Made by a program: the position numbers and the translations under genes. Shown in pieces: positions 41,707 through 54,000 of a stretch of DNA of 64,000 nt. A model generated the notes under the pieces. It was not told the origin of the DNA. It ran no database searches and saw only the letters and a program-made list of their open reading frames with translations. Each line of letters opens with the position of its first letter. Position 1 is the stretch's first letter. The stretch is from Helianthus annuus (taxonomy: Eukaryota; Streptophyta; Magnoliopsida; Asterales; Asteraceae), in assembly GCF_002127325.2 (NCBI RefSeq), contig NC_035437.2, positions 110,016,321 through 110,080,320 on the forward strand, in the 5' to 3' direction.

Positions 41707-44507
41707 TGTGACAACCCGTAACTTTGAGGTGAAAACGGTTTCTTTTATAGTGTGCAAACGTGTAGTCGAAACCAAATTCATATTGCATTGAACCAACCCG
41801 AACCGTTTAAACCAAAACACATGTCTCGCTTGTAGATTCAACCCACTCGTCTAACTCGAAACTTTTAAGGCCCGAACCCTTAGCGTGAATATTTTACATA
41901 TATGTTAATTGGTTAATATAAACTTTATTAGTTATTCTTATATTTATAATAATGATAATGTTAAATTACCTAAATAAGCTAACCCAAACCAAACTCCTTG
42001 ACCCCATGTGCGTACACATTACATCCCTTTCCCCTGTGTAAAAATCCGGCCCAATCAACTCAGTTTGTGGCAACCCATTATCACTTTGACCAATTTAATG
42101 AAACCGTCCAATTCATAGTATATATGTATGCGTAGCATTGAAGATTTTATCATAAGAATTCAAATCCAACCCTACCTATTCCCGAGTTACGCACGGCAGC
42201 AAGAAGACCCACCCCTCTCTCGTCACAACTATTCCCCTCCCTCGAAATTCTACGACGAACCAGCTATCACCATCTTCTTCTCCGGCGAGTAAAGTCTCCG
42301 TCGAACACCGGTAAGATCCTCTATCCCCCACTCGCTCGTAATTCTAGTTAAACGACTCGTCACAGTTTTGGTTCGATGTTAGCATCGTTTTATGTCTGTT
42401 GTTCGATATGTATATGTATGTGTAGATGATAGGTGATTATTCTTGCACATGTTGTTGATGAAGAATAACCTGTATGATGATATATACTAGTATATGTAGA
42501 GGATAGGTGGAGTAATGATCATGATATTTATGCGATAACATGATAACATGGCTGAGAAAATAAGTAGGGATGCATGTTAGTGATCGACCATTTACTATTG
42601 TTTGATTTAAAGCACTTGACAAATCGTTGAGTGCATGAACTAACTGTTGGTACAAAATGTTTGTAATTAACTGACGACTCAATAAAGAATGCTCGTTAAC
42701 CTAGGGTTTGTATAAATTAATTTTGAATCATAAACTGTTATAGAATTCGCGTATGTGGTGATCATTGAAATTGAATTGCATGAGGTTGGCTGATAATTAT
42801 TAGAGCTATATGTCACGATCAGTTATAATGAAGAAACGATGAAACAATGAAATAACTCGTGGTACGATTCTAATGTCGATCACCTAGGGTGGTTCGTATA
42901 TAGTTGGAGTGATTAATGAGAACAGATCAATATTAATTGTTGTGTGATGGATGCATGAGAGTTAGATGGGTTAATGGTTGAGTGCTTATAATAATTATGA
43001 TTGATGATGTATATGTCCGATGTAATCTAAGCTAGGAATGTTATGTTTGACCGATAGCATAGAGTCACAGGTTATGGTAGGTGATTGTTGACAAATTTAT
43101 AGGATGAATTTGCTTATGTAATTAATATAATGGCTGTTATATGTATGGGTGTGCACTGTGATGATTATGTTGAGCAAATTAATGGCTGTTATTGATGGGT
43201 GTGCATAAGAAATCATAATTCGGTGATGGATAATAGAAATAACATAGTTGATATTAGTTCAAATGTTGATGTAATAGGGTAGTTCACCGGTCTATTGTTG
43301 AATATTAGTTGATCGGGTTTAATGTATTGATTTGGGCCGAACAGTTGATTAAATGGGTTACCTTATAACAAACGATTTAATAAATAATAGGATGTATGGG
43401 ATGGATAGGTTGAAGATATATTAACCGGATGGGATTATATATTAACCGGATGGACTTGGGCCATCCGGATCGGTTCTATAGTGTAAGGGTAATCCGGTTA
43501 GGGTTGGATAATCGGATTGGGATTGTTGATTGATTCGAACCTTGTAACTTGATTGAGCTACTCGATACTGTGTGCTATCGGACCAACTGTGTGCATAATC
43601 ATTGTTCTTGTTGAATTGTTGCTTAACTGTTATACGTGCCATACGTGACAACCATTGATGTGATCTATGTGTAATCAAACTGTAAAACTGACCACTACCA
43701 AACACTCATCTAGGTCGTGAGTATTGAGCTTATTTAACGAGTAACTTGTCTAACCGAGCAAACCTAAGGTGAGTTCACTGCACTTTTCTCAAGCATGCGT
43801 CCCGGTGGTTTGGGACAACTGGTAAACATCTGGAAGGGAAACATTGGGTAAATAGCTTAATCGGTTTTGGTTATTGCCTGGAGGGCAATGGGGGTGATTA
43901 GTTGATAGCGCTATTAGGTGGGAAACCTCACACCGGGCCGTAAGGACGGGCGTGAACTAATTATCTGGGTATGGCTATGGTTGTTAGAGGCACACTCCTC
44001 GGATACATATGGGCACTCTCCCTAGGGTATCTAACGAAGGCAACATAGCAAACGGTCGTTAAGGGGTACCCACTCCCCGGATACTTATGGGCACACTCCC
44101 TAGGGTATCTAACATGAGCAACATTGTAACGCAACATTAAATCGCATTAACATACATATGGTAACATAACTTGTTAACAAAACCTTGAACTCACCAGCGT
44201 AGCCTGACACACTTGTTTACATGCTTGTAGGTAATTACTGAAGGAACTTGGGAACTTGCTGTCTGATGCTGCTGGAGTGGTTATGGTCATGTTAAACATT
44301 TATATTAATTGGGTTTCGACACCCTTATACATTTATGCTTCCGCTCAGTACTTTGGTTTTGGTTTAACTTTCAAACGATACATTTCTTTCAATTGGGTAT
44401 TTTATTACATACATTATAACTTGTGTTTGATATGATTGGTGGCTCTTTGTTGAATCGTTACACCTCCATTAGGGACACGCCCTAGGTGGTAATTTGGGGG
44501 TGTGACA
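41707..44507 (+). repeat. 5' LTR of the Tekay-like element
   Basis: It starts TGTGACAACCCGTAAC and ends ATTTGGGGGTGTGACA. A GTATATATG tract near 42119 could be its TATA box. ORFs inside it recur unchanged in the 3' LTR and have no protein features. The second half is related, reversed, to the LTR fragment at 19809-21688. Confidence 0.97.
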
Positions 44508-44510
44508 GTT

Positions 44511-44522
44511 TGGTATCAGAGC
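44511..44522 (+). other. Primer-binding site (initiator tRNA-Met type)
   Basis: TGGTATCAGAGC begins three bases after the 5' LTR, the standard complement of the initiator tRNA-Met 3' end in plant retrotransposons. Confidence 0.88.
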
Positions 44523-44999
44523 CACTGGTTATAGAGAACTCGGTTTTAAAAACGTTTTCATAAAACCAGACTATAACCGAATTGATCCAAACGATGACCA
44601 TGACACTCAGCTCCAGACTGCAAGGTTCGTTTCTCATTTACTATTGCATAGTATATCTAGTGTACACTTATGTATAACATTACACGTGAATGCACACTTG
44701 GCACAACAGCATGAGCCCTTACATTACCAACCCCTGTTATGTGAACTGCTAGTGTGACACTTCCCTTCGACTATTGCGATTCTTGATCCCATAAAACCCC
44801 TCGCTTGCTATTTGAATGCGGGGAACCTTTTAGCGCAAGTTAAGAGGCACTGAGATAAGCATGCAAATCGCCTTATTATTATGGGTGCACACATAATAAT
44901 AGCGCGAGGTGCATGCAAATCCTAGTGAGGCTTAATGAGCGTGAGAAGGGTCTGCCCTATCGTGTGTAAACTTGGTAGTTTGTAGATTTCAATGTGATA

Positions 45000-45675
45000 C
45001 TCGACTTTTACCTCATTTCGATTGGAGTTATGTGCCTCAGGGTTCAGTCGTCAGTTAGGACTGACTCCCACCTTTGTTGTAAATAAGCATGTAGTAGAAT
45101 TAACTGATAGTAAATCGATAGAAGCTTCTCATGTTCTTTTTGGTTGTAAACTTGACCTCGTGGGTCAAGTGTTCGATATTGACCTACTTCCCAATACTCT
45201 TGTAAGTTTTGACATGGTCGTTGACATGGACTTGGTTATCTATGTATCAAGCAGAAATCCCCTGCAAAAAGAAAATCGTGCGTTCCCTCTCCCCAGTGGG
45301 GAATCCTTATCCGTTTAAGATCATCGTAGTGGTGCCGTTGTTGGCATTGTCACAGTCGTGAAAGCCCAGAAGTGCCTACGGAAGGGCTACTCTGTTATAC
45401 TAGCTCCTGTCACCGATTCGCCACTTTAAGAAAGGAAGATCGAGTATCTTCATGTTATTCGTGAAATTTTTGACATGTCTTCCAAAGAGTTACCTGGTTT
45501 ACCTCCACATCGTTAGGTGGAATTTTAGAATTGACCTTATGCAAATCCTGATTTCCTTCTGGGGTACAGCAATCCCTTGGATTCGCTGGATGCTATCACA
45601 GCTTCATCATAGGATTTTCGAAGGGTTCGCAACTTCAACCTCCTTAGCACAGCCGGGAGCTGTGAATCCTTAGGA
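45000..45675 (+). pseudogene. Remnant of gypsy protease and protease-RT linker
   Basis: Readable residues are FSRQLGLTP, HVVELTDSK, ASHVLFGCKLDLVGQVFDID and LVSFDMVVDMD (45022-45260), matching the chromovirus retropepsin fold after its active site. The active-site text itself is destroyed at about 45015 (FDWS). Next come GAVVGIVTVVKAQKCLRKGY and LPGLPPHR in shifting frames, leading toward an early reverse transcriptase stretch near 45600. The catalytic reverse transcriptase, RNase H and integrase are absent. The remnant shows the element derives from an autonomous gypsy element by deletion. Confidence 0.7.
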
Positions 45676-46490
45676 AAACAAAGTCGCGGAACGTCTTTTC
45701 AGCTTTTGAAACCCAACCCTACAACACGCGGAGCATCACTTCTATCCGAGAGTACCGATGATCCAGCGATGTACCATGATGGCTTAATTCAGAGTCCCAG
45801 TTACACGCCGATGCAACACGAGAGAGTGATGAATTGCGTAATGGTGTTACGGAGAGGAACTGCACGACCTACAATCTCCGGTGGAAACCGTGGTCGTTGG
45901 ATTTAAGTGGGAGGCATTACTTAGACGGTACCGAATGCACCAATTAGACCGAAAACAAGGGCCTCCAGTGCACCTTTGTTTCAATAGAGCTAACCATGTG
46001 ATGGCATCGCTAAATGGAACTTCCGAACGAACACGGGATTAGGAGAACTATACCCACGCATCCCTGTAGACGAACCTTATCACTTTCACTTGTCATCGCC
46101 GCTAGAAGTGAAGCAGTCACAGCTACACGCGTTTGTCGTTTTGCAACACTAATCTTTACCCACCAAACTCTGTTTTGGACAAATGATACACTCGCGCGAC
46201 CGCAATGTAACGAACCTCCCTGTTGTGCCATGCCGCCATGCACCACTACTGGAAATTATTTCTAGACAACAAATTTGCTGGCCAAATCCTTCGGATGTTT
46301 AATGGACCCCTGTTTCGCTCGATTCTTTGTACGAACCTCATTAATTCCCTGTTTCTTTGATTGGCAACTGATATAACAAAACGCTAACCACCATGCCATG
46401 ATTTCCACTGATCACAAGATTAGCCCCCCCCCCAGGCGTTGTAAAGTATCTATGGATCGAGTTCGTCGGAACTCACTTCAAGCCATTGTT
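45676..46490. other. Interior of the Tekay-like element without recognisable gene
   Basis: Frames stay open for only 60-80 codons, and I recognise no reverse transcriptase, RNase H or integrase motif. It may be scrambled pol sequence. A C-homopolymer occurs near 46425-46434. Confidence 0.5.
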
Positions 46491-46499
46491 TTAGATCAA

Positions 46500-46626
46500 T
46501 TTTCGGGACGAAAATTCTTTCAAGTAGGGGATGATGTGACACCCCGCGAAAACGCTTAACAAAACTAGCTTCCTCAGTGACTGTTTGCTAAATTTCGGGA
46601 CGAAATTTCCTTCAAGTTGGGGATGA
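46500..46626 (+). other. Duplicated polypurine tract with a captured LTR start
   Basis: TTCGGGACGAAAATTC...AAGTAGGGGATGA is followed by TGTGACACCCCGCGAAAACG, which looks like the first bases of a related LTR. About 35 bases later a second copy (TTCGGGACGAAATTTCC...AAGTTGGGGATGA) leads into the real 3' LTR at 46627. Two tract-plus-LTR-start units in series suggest recombination or template switching between relatives. Confidence 0.75.
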
Positions 46627-49427
46627 TGTGACAACCCGTAACTTTGAGGTGAAAACGGTTTCTTTTATAGTGTGCAAACGTGTAGTCGAAACCAAATTCA
46701 TATTGCATTGAACCAACCCGAACCGTTTAAACCAAAACACATGTCTCGCTTGTAGATTCAACCCACTCGTCTAACTCGAAACTTTTAAGGCCCGAACCCT
46801 TAGCGTGAATATTTTACATATATGTTAATTGGTTAATATAAACTTTATTAGTTATTCTTATATTTATAATAATGATAATGTTAAATTACCTAAATAAGCT
46901 AACCCAAACCAAACTCCTTGACCCCATGTGCGTACACATTACATCCCTTTCCCCTGTGTAAAAATCCGGCCCAATCAACTCAGTTTGTGGCAACCCATTA
47001 TCACTTTGACCAATTTAATGAAACCGTCCAATTCATAGTATATATGTATGCGTAGCATTGAAGATTTTATCATAAGAATTCAAATCCAACCCTACCTATT
47101 CCCGAGTTACGCACGGCAGCAAGAAGACCCACCCCTCTCTCGTCACAACTATTCCCCTCCCTCGAAATTCTACGACGAACCAGCTATCACCATCTTCTTC
47201 TCCGGCGAGTAAAGTCTCCGTCGAACACCGGTAAGATCCTCTATCCCCCACTCGCTCGTAATTCTAGTTAAACGACTCGTCACAGTTTCGGTTCGATGTT
47301 AGCATCGTTTTATGTCTGTTGTTCGATATGTATATGTATGTGTAGATGATAGGTGATTATTCTTGCACATGTTGTTGATGAAGAATAACCTGTATGATGA
47401 TATATACTAGTATATGTAGAGGATAGGTGGAGTAATGATCATGATATTTATGCGATAACATGATAACGTGGCTGAGAAAATAAGTAGGGATGCATGTTAG
47501 TGATCGACCATTTACTATTGTTTGATTTAAAGCACTTGACAAATCGTTGAGTGCATGAACTAACTGTTGGTACAAAATGTTTGTAATTAACTGACGACTC
47601 AATAAAGAATGCTCGTTAACCTAGGGTTTGTATAAATTAATTTTGAATCATAAACTGTTATAGAATTCGTGTATGTGGTGATCATTGAAATTGAATTGCA
47701 TGAGGTTGGCTGATAATTATTAGAGCTATATGTCACGATCAGTTATAATGAAGAAACGATGAAACAATGAAATAACTCGTGGTACGATTCTAATGTCGAT
47801 CACCTAGGGTGGTTCGTATATAGTTGGAGTGATTAATGAGAACAGATCAATATTAATTGTTGTGTGATGGATGCATGAGAGTTAGATGGGTTAATGGTTG
47901 AGTGCTTATAATAATTATGATTGATGATGTATATGTCCGATGTAATCTAAGCTAGGAATGTTATGTTTGACCGATAGCATAGAGTCACAGGTTATGGTAG
48001 GTGATTGTTGACAAATTTATAGGATGAATTTGCTTATGTAATTAATATAATGGCTGTTATATGTATGGGTGTGCACTGTGATGATTATGTTGAGCAAATT
48101 AATGGCTGTTATTGATGGGTGTGCATAAGAAATCATAATTCGGTGATGGATAATACAAATAACATAGTTGATATTAGTTCAAATGTTGATGTAATAGGGT
48201 AGTTCACCGGTCTATTGTTGAATATTAGTTGATCGGGTTTAATGTATTGATTTGGGCCGAACAGTTGATTAAATGGGTTACCTTATAACAAACGATTTAA
48301 TAAATAATAGGATGTATGGGATGGATAGGTTGAAGATATATTAACCGGATGGGATTATATATTAACCGGATGGACTTGGGCCATCCGGATCGGTTCTATA
48401 GTGTAAGGGTAATCCGGTTAGGGTTGGATAATCGGATTGGGATTGTTGATTGATTCGAACCTTGTAACTTGATTGAGCTACTCGATACTGTGTGCTATCG
48501 GACCAACTGTGTGCATAATCATTGTTCTTGTTGAATTGTTGCTTAACTGTTATACGTGCCATACGTGACAACCATTGATGTGATCTATGTGTAATCAAAC
48601 TGTAAAACTGACCACTACCAAACACTCATCTAGGTCGTGAGTATTGAGCTTATTTAACGAGTAACTTGTCTAACCGAGCAAACCTAAGGTGAGTTCACTG
48701 CACTTTTCTCAAGCATGCGTCCCGGTGGTTTGGGACAACTGGTAAACATCTGGAAGGGAAACATTGGGTAAATAGCTTAATCGGTTTTGGTTATTGCCTG
48801 GAGGGCAATGGGGGTGATTAGTTGATAGCGCTATTAGGTGGGAAACCTCACACCGGGCCGTAAGGACGGGCGTGAACTAATTATCTGGGTATGGCTATGG
48901 TTGTTAGAGGCACACTCCTCGGATACATATGGGCACTCTCCCTAGGGTATCTAACGAAGGCAACATAGCAAACGGTCGTTAAGGGGTACCCACTCCCCGG
49001 ATACTTATGGGCACACTCCCTAGGGTATCTAACATGAGCAACATTGTAACGCAACATTAAATCGCATTAACATACATATGGTAACATAACTTGTTAACAA
49101 AACCTTGAACTCACCAGCGTAGCCTGACACACTTGTTTACATGCTTGTAGGTAATTACTGAAGGAACTTGGGAACTTGCTGTCTGATGCTGCTGGAGTGG
49201 TTATGGTCATGTTAAACATTTATATTAATTGGGTTTCGACACCCTTATACATTTATGCTTCCGCTCAGTACTTTGGTTTTGGTTTAACTTTCAAACGATA
49301 CATTTCTTTCAATTGGGTATTTTATTACATACATTATAACTTGTGTTTGATATGATTGGTGGCTCTTTGTTGAATCGTTACACCTCCATTAGGGACACGC
49401 CCTAGGTGGTAATTTGGGGGTGTGACA
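46627..49427 (+). repeat. 3' LTR of the Tekay-like element
   Basis: It has the same length as the 5' LTR (2801 bp) and about four substitutions relative to it. It is followed by the GTAAG target copy and then by Athila 3' untranslated sequence. Confidence 0.97.
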
Positions 49428-49432
49428 GTAAG

Positions 49433-50430
49433 AACCAAGCGGCTATTCACACAAGAAACGAAAAATGAGCATTTATTCTAAATATGTATATTTTTATGCT
49501 CAATAAAGGCTCAAAACTCACTTTTGTGGGAATGGGTTTTTAATGTGATCAAGTATATATAATCGAATTTTTAACTAGACTTGTTATGTCGTTTCATAAT
49601 TTTCTTATGTTGGTTCTTTGTTATCACGACGCTATCGGTTGTAAACTTGTAAAAATATAACCTTTTTAGAACTTGTTATTCCCAACTTAAACTAAGACAA
49701 GTAAATAAAAAAAATGAAAAAGTTTTTGAAAAAATTTGGGGTGTTTAGCGGTTCCAATAGAGTTTTGTGTAAGGCTTGTGTTTAGGATTTGCAAAATTCA
49801 AGGTTTTAGCATCCCCCCACACTTAAATTACACATTGTCCTCAATGTGTCCAAAAATAAGGTTTTTGGTTGATTAGAATGTGTAAAAGTGGTTTAAAAAG
49901 CAAAGATTTTTGTTACTGGCAGTCTGGACACGGCCCCGTGTCCATTGGACACGGCCCCGTGGTGAACTGCTAGTACCGAGAACTTACAGAAGATGAACAC
50001 GGGGGCGTGTTGGGTGAACACGGCCTCGTGTCTGGCAAAAAATTGCAGGTCAGTAACCCAACAGCAGGTCTGGGAGATGAACACGGGGGCGTGTCGGCTA
50101 GACACGTCCCCGTGTGGACAGTCTGTGAGCCTGAAAAACAGGTTTTGTCTCCCGGTTTCTCCATTTCGGGGCTGCAAGTGCTAATATTTAGCACTCTAAC
50201 CCTTGCATTGTACCTGTCTAATCACTCAATACCAAACCAAACAAACATAAACCATCCTAAATTACCAACGTTAATTGTCTCCACGCATAAAGTAAAAATA
50301 AAACAAAGATAAAAGAAATAGTTAAGGAAAGTAAATTGTTCAACAAGCGGCACGCAGGCCGTAAATTGTTCGATAGAGAAGGGTACTTAAACCTTGGGGC
50401 TCATCACCAACCTGCCCCTCGTTCCTTCAA
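49433..50430 (-). other. Athila 3' untranslated region with three paired palindrome modules
   Basis: This is the continuation of the Athila element after the nested insertion. Modules start at 49929/49950, 49998/50019 and 50082/50103, all 21 bases apart. No gene is seen; the overlapping ORFs at 49893-50312 are GC-rich by-products of the modules. Confidence 0.7.
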
Positions 50431-50435
50431 GCCTT

Positions 50436-50761
50436 CTACTCCATGTCTTCATCGCTACCATCACCTCCACCCCCATGCCTTGCCATGTACTCCCGGATGC
50501 TACCGATATCATCTTGTATATCGTTAATGTTGCGCTCGATAGCTCCAACCCGGTGGTATGTGTTGTTGGCGAGATTGTAGGTGTTCCTGGTGCACATGAG
50601 GTTTTCCTGCAAAAGATCATGTAAACTGCAAAAGATCATGAAGAACCCTAGATTTTTCCCCAATTTTTGATGTTTTAACTACATGCAAGTAACTAATCTA
50701 ACTACTAAAGATGATAGAATCATACCTTGACGTTGTTAAACTCGGTGGTAACGTTGGAAAA
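50436..50761 (-). pseudogene. Split coding-like 3' segment downstream of Athila pol (env-position), two exons
   Basis: On the minus strand a 36-base exon (50761-50726, FSNVTTEFNNVK) lies between a CTGCAG acceptor and a GTATG donor. After a 119-base interval the frame resumes at 50606 with ENLMCTRNTYNLANNTY and HRVGAIERNINDIQDDIGSI, a heptad-patterned coiled-coil-like helix, and ends RHGGGGDGSDEDME before a stop at 50436. The acceptor text CATGATCTTTTGCAG is present twice in tandem. Plant Athila elements often carry a gene after pol; whether this is its C-terminus or a captured host fragment is unknown. No transmembrane segment is visible. Confidence 0.45.
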
Positions 50762-50863
50762 CTGCAGAAAATCGCCTCAAACCAGAGCGTTTTCGGCTAT
50801 ACGGGGCGTGTGGAATGGTGTAACTGATAGAAAAATAGGGTTTTATCCCGACAGTTGCCTCGA

Positions 50864-50896
50864 CACGGCCCCGTGTCCAGCGGACACGGCCCCGTG
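50864..50896 (-). promoter_or_regulatory. Paired palindrome module in the Athila 3' region
   Basis: Two exact CACGGCCCCGTG units start at 50864 and 50885, 21 bases apart, within extended text GACACGGCCCCGTGTCC. It lies between the split segment and the end of pol. Confidence 0.75.
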
Positions 50897-51034
50897 CCGA
50901 GCAAAGTTTTTGAAAAAATTTTTTTTTTTTAACGATGTGCTCGTGTGCATGCCCCCTATTTCCGAAAATGGTTAGAAGACTTACCGGTTTTGAAACGTAC
51001 ACTTACCTGTAATATGTCTATGTCTGGTATGAGT

Positions 51035-54000
51035 TTATTCGTTAACCATTTGAAGTGAGATCTCCTCTTCCTCATCCTCAATGGATCCTCTGTAGAGTTT
51101 TAGCCGTTGGCCATTGACTTTAAATGGTATCCCATTTCGAGTTTTAATTTCTACTGCACCGTGTGGAAAAACATGGGTGACGGAAAAAGGTCCTGACCAC
51201 CTAGATTTTAGCTTACCAGGAAATAATCGAAGTCGTGAATTAAACAATAGAACTTGATCTCCTACCCGAAATTCATTAGATTTAATATATTTATCGTGTA
51301 AATTTTTCATTCTTTCTTTATAAATTTCGGAGTTAGAATATGCATAATTCCTTAGCTCGTCTAATTCATTTATTTGACAAAATCGATTTTTACCTGCATT
51401 TTCTAAATCTAAGTTTACGCTTTTTATTGCCCAGTAGGCCTTGTGAGCTATTTCTACTGGCAAGTGACAACTTTTTCCATAGACGAGTTTATATGGGGTT
51501 GTGCCTATAGTGGTTTTATAAGCAGTTCGAAAAGCCCATAAAGCGTCGTCTAATTTGTCGGCCCATTCTTTTTTATTTATTCCTACGGTTTTTTCAAGTA
51601 TTCGTTTTAAACCTCGATTAGTCACTTTGGCTTGCCCATTTGTTTGAGGGTGATATGCTGTTGAGACCCGGTGATAGACCCCATACCTTGTTAATATTTT
51701 TTCGAGTTGATGATTGCAAAAATGGGTACCTCTATCACTTATTAAACCCTTTGGTGTCCCGAAGCGAGAAAACAGTTTTTTCAAGAATTTTACCACTACT
51801 CTTCCATCATTTGTTGGAAGAGCCTCGGCCTCCGCCCATTTAGACAAGTAATCGACTGCCACAAGTATATATTTGTTTCCCTTTGAAGGTGGGAATGGTC
51901 CCATGAAATCGAGTCCCCACACATCAAAGATTTCACAGACGAGAATGCCATTTTGAGGCATTTCGTTTTTGGAAGAAATATTACCTGATCTCTGGCAGGC
52001 ATCACATGTCTTTACAAGGTTTTGTGCATCCTTGTAAATTGTTGGCCAGTAAAATCCCGAATCAAATACCTTTCGTGCGGTACTTGCGGCACCATGATGT
52101 CCTCCGTATGGACGTTCATGACAATGACGGAGAATTCTTCGTGCTTCATTACCATGGACACACCTTCGGATGAGCTGGTCGGCACACATTTTGAAAAGAT
52201 AGGGGTCTTCCCAAAAGTAATGCTTTACATCAGCAAAGAATTTCTTTCTTTGATGATGTGGCCATCCTTTGGTGACTATACCGCTAGCTAGGAAATTAGC
52301 GTAGTCGGCATACCATGGCTCTTGTCTACTCTCCATCATTTCCAAGGATTCCGTGGGAAATTTCTCGTTGATTTGCTCGTCTCTGGTTGTCTGCAAAGCT
52401 GGGTCTTCTAAGCGTGAGAGATGATCTGCAGCGGTGTTTTCTGCTCCTCTTTTGTCCTTGATTTCGATGTCGAATTCTTGGAGGAGTAGAATCCATCTGA
52501 TCAAACGGGGTTTTGCGTCTTGCTTCTTGAAGAGGTACCTGATGGCTGCATGGTCTGTATAGACTACTTTTTTAGAAAGAACAAGATAAGAACGAAATTT
52601 ATCAAAAGCAAATACCACTGCTAGTAATTCTTTTTCTGTAGTTGTATAATTTTCTTGTGCATCATTAAGAGTTTTACTAGCATAATAAATTGGGTGGAAA
52701 TGCTTTTCTTTTCTTTGTCCCAAGACTGCTCCAACAGCAAAGTCACTTGCATCACACATGATTTCGAAAGGAAGTTTCCAATCTGGCGCTATCATGATAG
52801 GTGCATTGACTAGCATTTCCTTGAGGGTTAGAAATGCTTGATTGCATTCCTTGTCAAAGATGAAGGGTGCATCTTTTTCAAGTAATTTTGTTAGAGGCCT
52901 TGAGATTTTCGAAAAGTCTTTGATAAACCTTCTATAAAATCCGGCATGTCCTAGGAAACTTCTGATTGCTCGTACGGAGGATGGAGGAGGTAATCGAGAA
53001 ATAGTCTCTATTTTTGCTCGATCAACTTCCATTCCTTCGCTTGAGATTTTGTGACCGAGTACTATTCCCTCTGTTACCATGAAATGGCATTTTTCCCAGT
53101 TAAGGGCGAGGTTAGTTTCCTCACATCGGGATAGCATTCGTTCAAGATTATCGAGGCATTGGTCATATGAGTCTCCAAAGATGGAAAAGTCATCCATGAA
53201 GACTTCCATTGTCTTTTCGATCATATCATGGAAAATGGCGACCATACAACGTTGGAATGTTGCAGGCGCATTACATAGACCGAATGGCATGCGTCGATAT
53301 GCGAAAGTTCCGTAGGGACATGTGAAAGTTGTTTTCTCTTGGTCTTCTGGTGCTATCGGTATTTGAAAGTAGCCTGAAAAACCATCTAAGAAACAATAAA
53401 ATTTATGACCGGATAATCTTTCTAACATTTGATCAATGAAGGGTAAAGGAAAGTGGTCTTTCCTTGTTGCTTCATTTAATCGCCTATAATCTATACAAAC
53501 TCTCCATCCTATGACGGTTCTTGTTGGTATTAATTCATTTTTCTCATTAGTTATTACCGTCATACCTCCTTTCTTTGGGACTACTTGAACGGGACTTACC
53601 CACGGACTATCGGAGATAGGGTAGATTAGTCCGGCGTCAAGTAGTTTGATGACTTCATTCTTAACCACTTCTTGAACATTGGGGTTCACTCTTCGTTGTG
53701 GTTGAATTACCGTTTTGTAGTCATCATTCATTAAAATTTTGTGCGTGCACATGGAAGGGTTTATTCCTTTAATATCTACAAGCTTCCAAGCGATCGCGTT
53801 TTTGTGTTTTTTAAGCAGGCTAATTAATTTTTCTTTTTCTATGTTACTTAATTTAGATGAAATGATTACAGGTAAACTACCATCTTTGCCTAGAAAAGCA
53901 TATTCCAAACCTTTAGGAAGTTCTTTGAGCTCAATGGGTGGGTCTTTAGAAGACACCTTATTTTGTAGCTCATCTAGATTAAGAACCTTAAAGGTTTGTT

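Larger units (their letters stand above)
41707..49427 (+). mobile_element. Young Tekay-like non-autonomous LTR retrotransposon nested in the Athila element
   Basis: Two 2801-bp LTRs (offset exactly 4920) bracket a 2119-bp interior, with a 5-bp target duplication GTAAG at 41702-41706 and 49428-49432. I find about four differences between the LTRs (42369, 42548, 42750, 43236). It has a tRNA-Met-type primer site and G-rich polypurine tracts. The interior keeps only a damaged protease-to-early-reverse-transcriptase remnant, so gag, most of reverse transcriptase, RNase H and integrase must have come from another copy. Tekay assignment rests on the protease/linker residues and the polypurine text, and is moderately sure. 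Confidence 0.93.

Noticed and set aside
9410..46435. C-homopolymer tracts (about 9411, 15389, 18887, 20513, 46427) as functional signals
   Set aside because: They are isolated, lie in unrelated repeats, and such runs are prone to slippage and sequencing length error.
42437..48625. Pairs of identical ORFs (42437/47357 and 43442/48362)
   Set aside because: They are the same non-coding LTR sequence present twice; identity reflects LTR duplication and not gene duplication.
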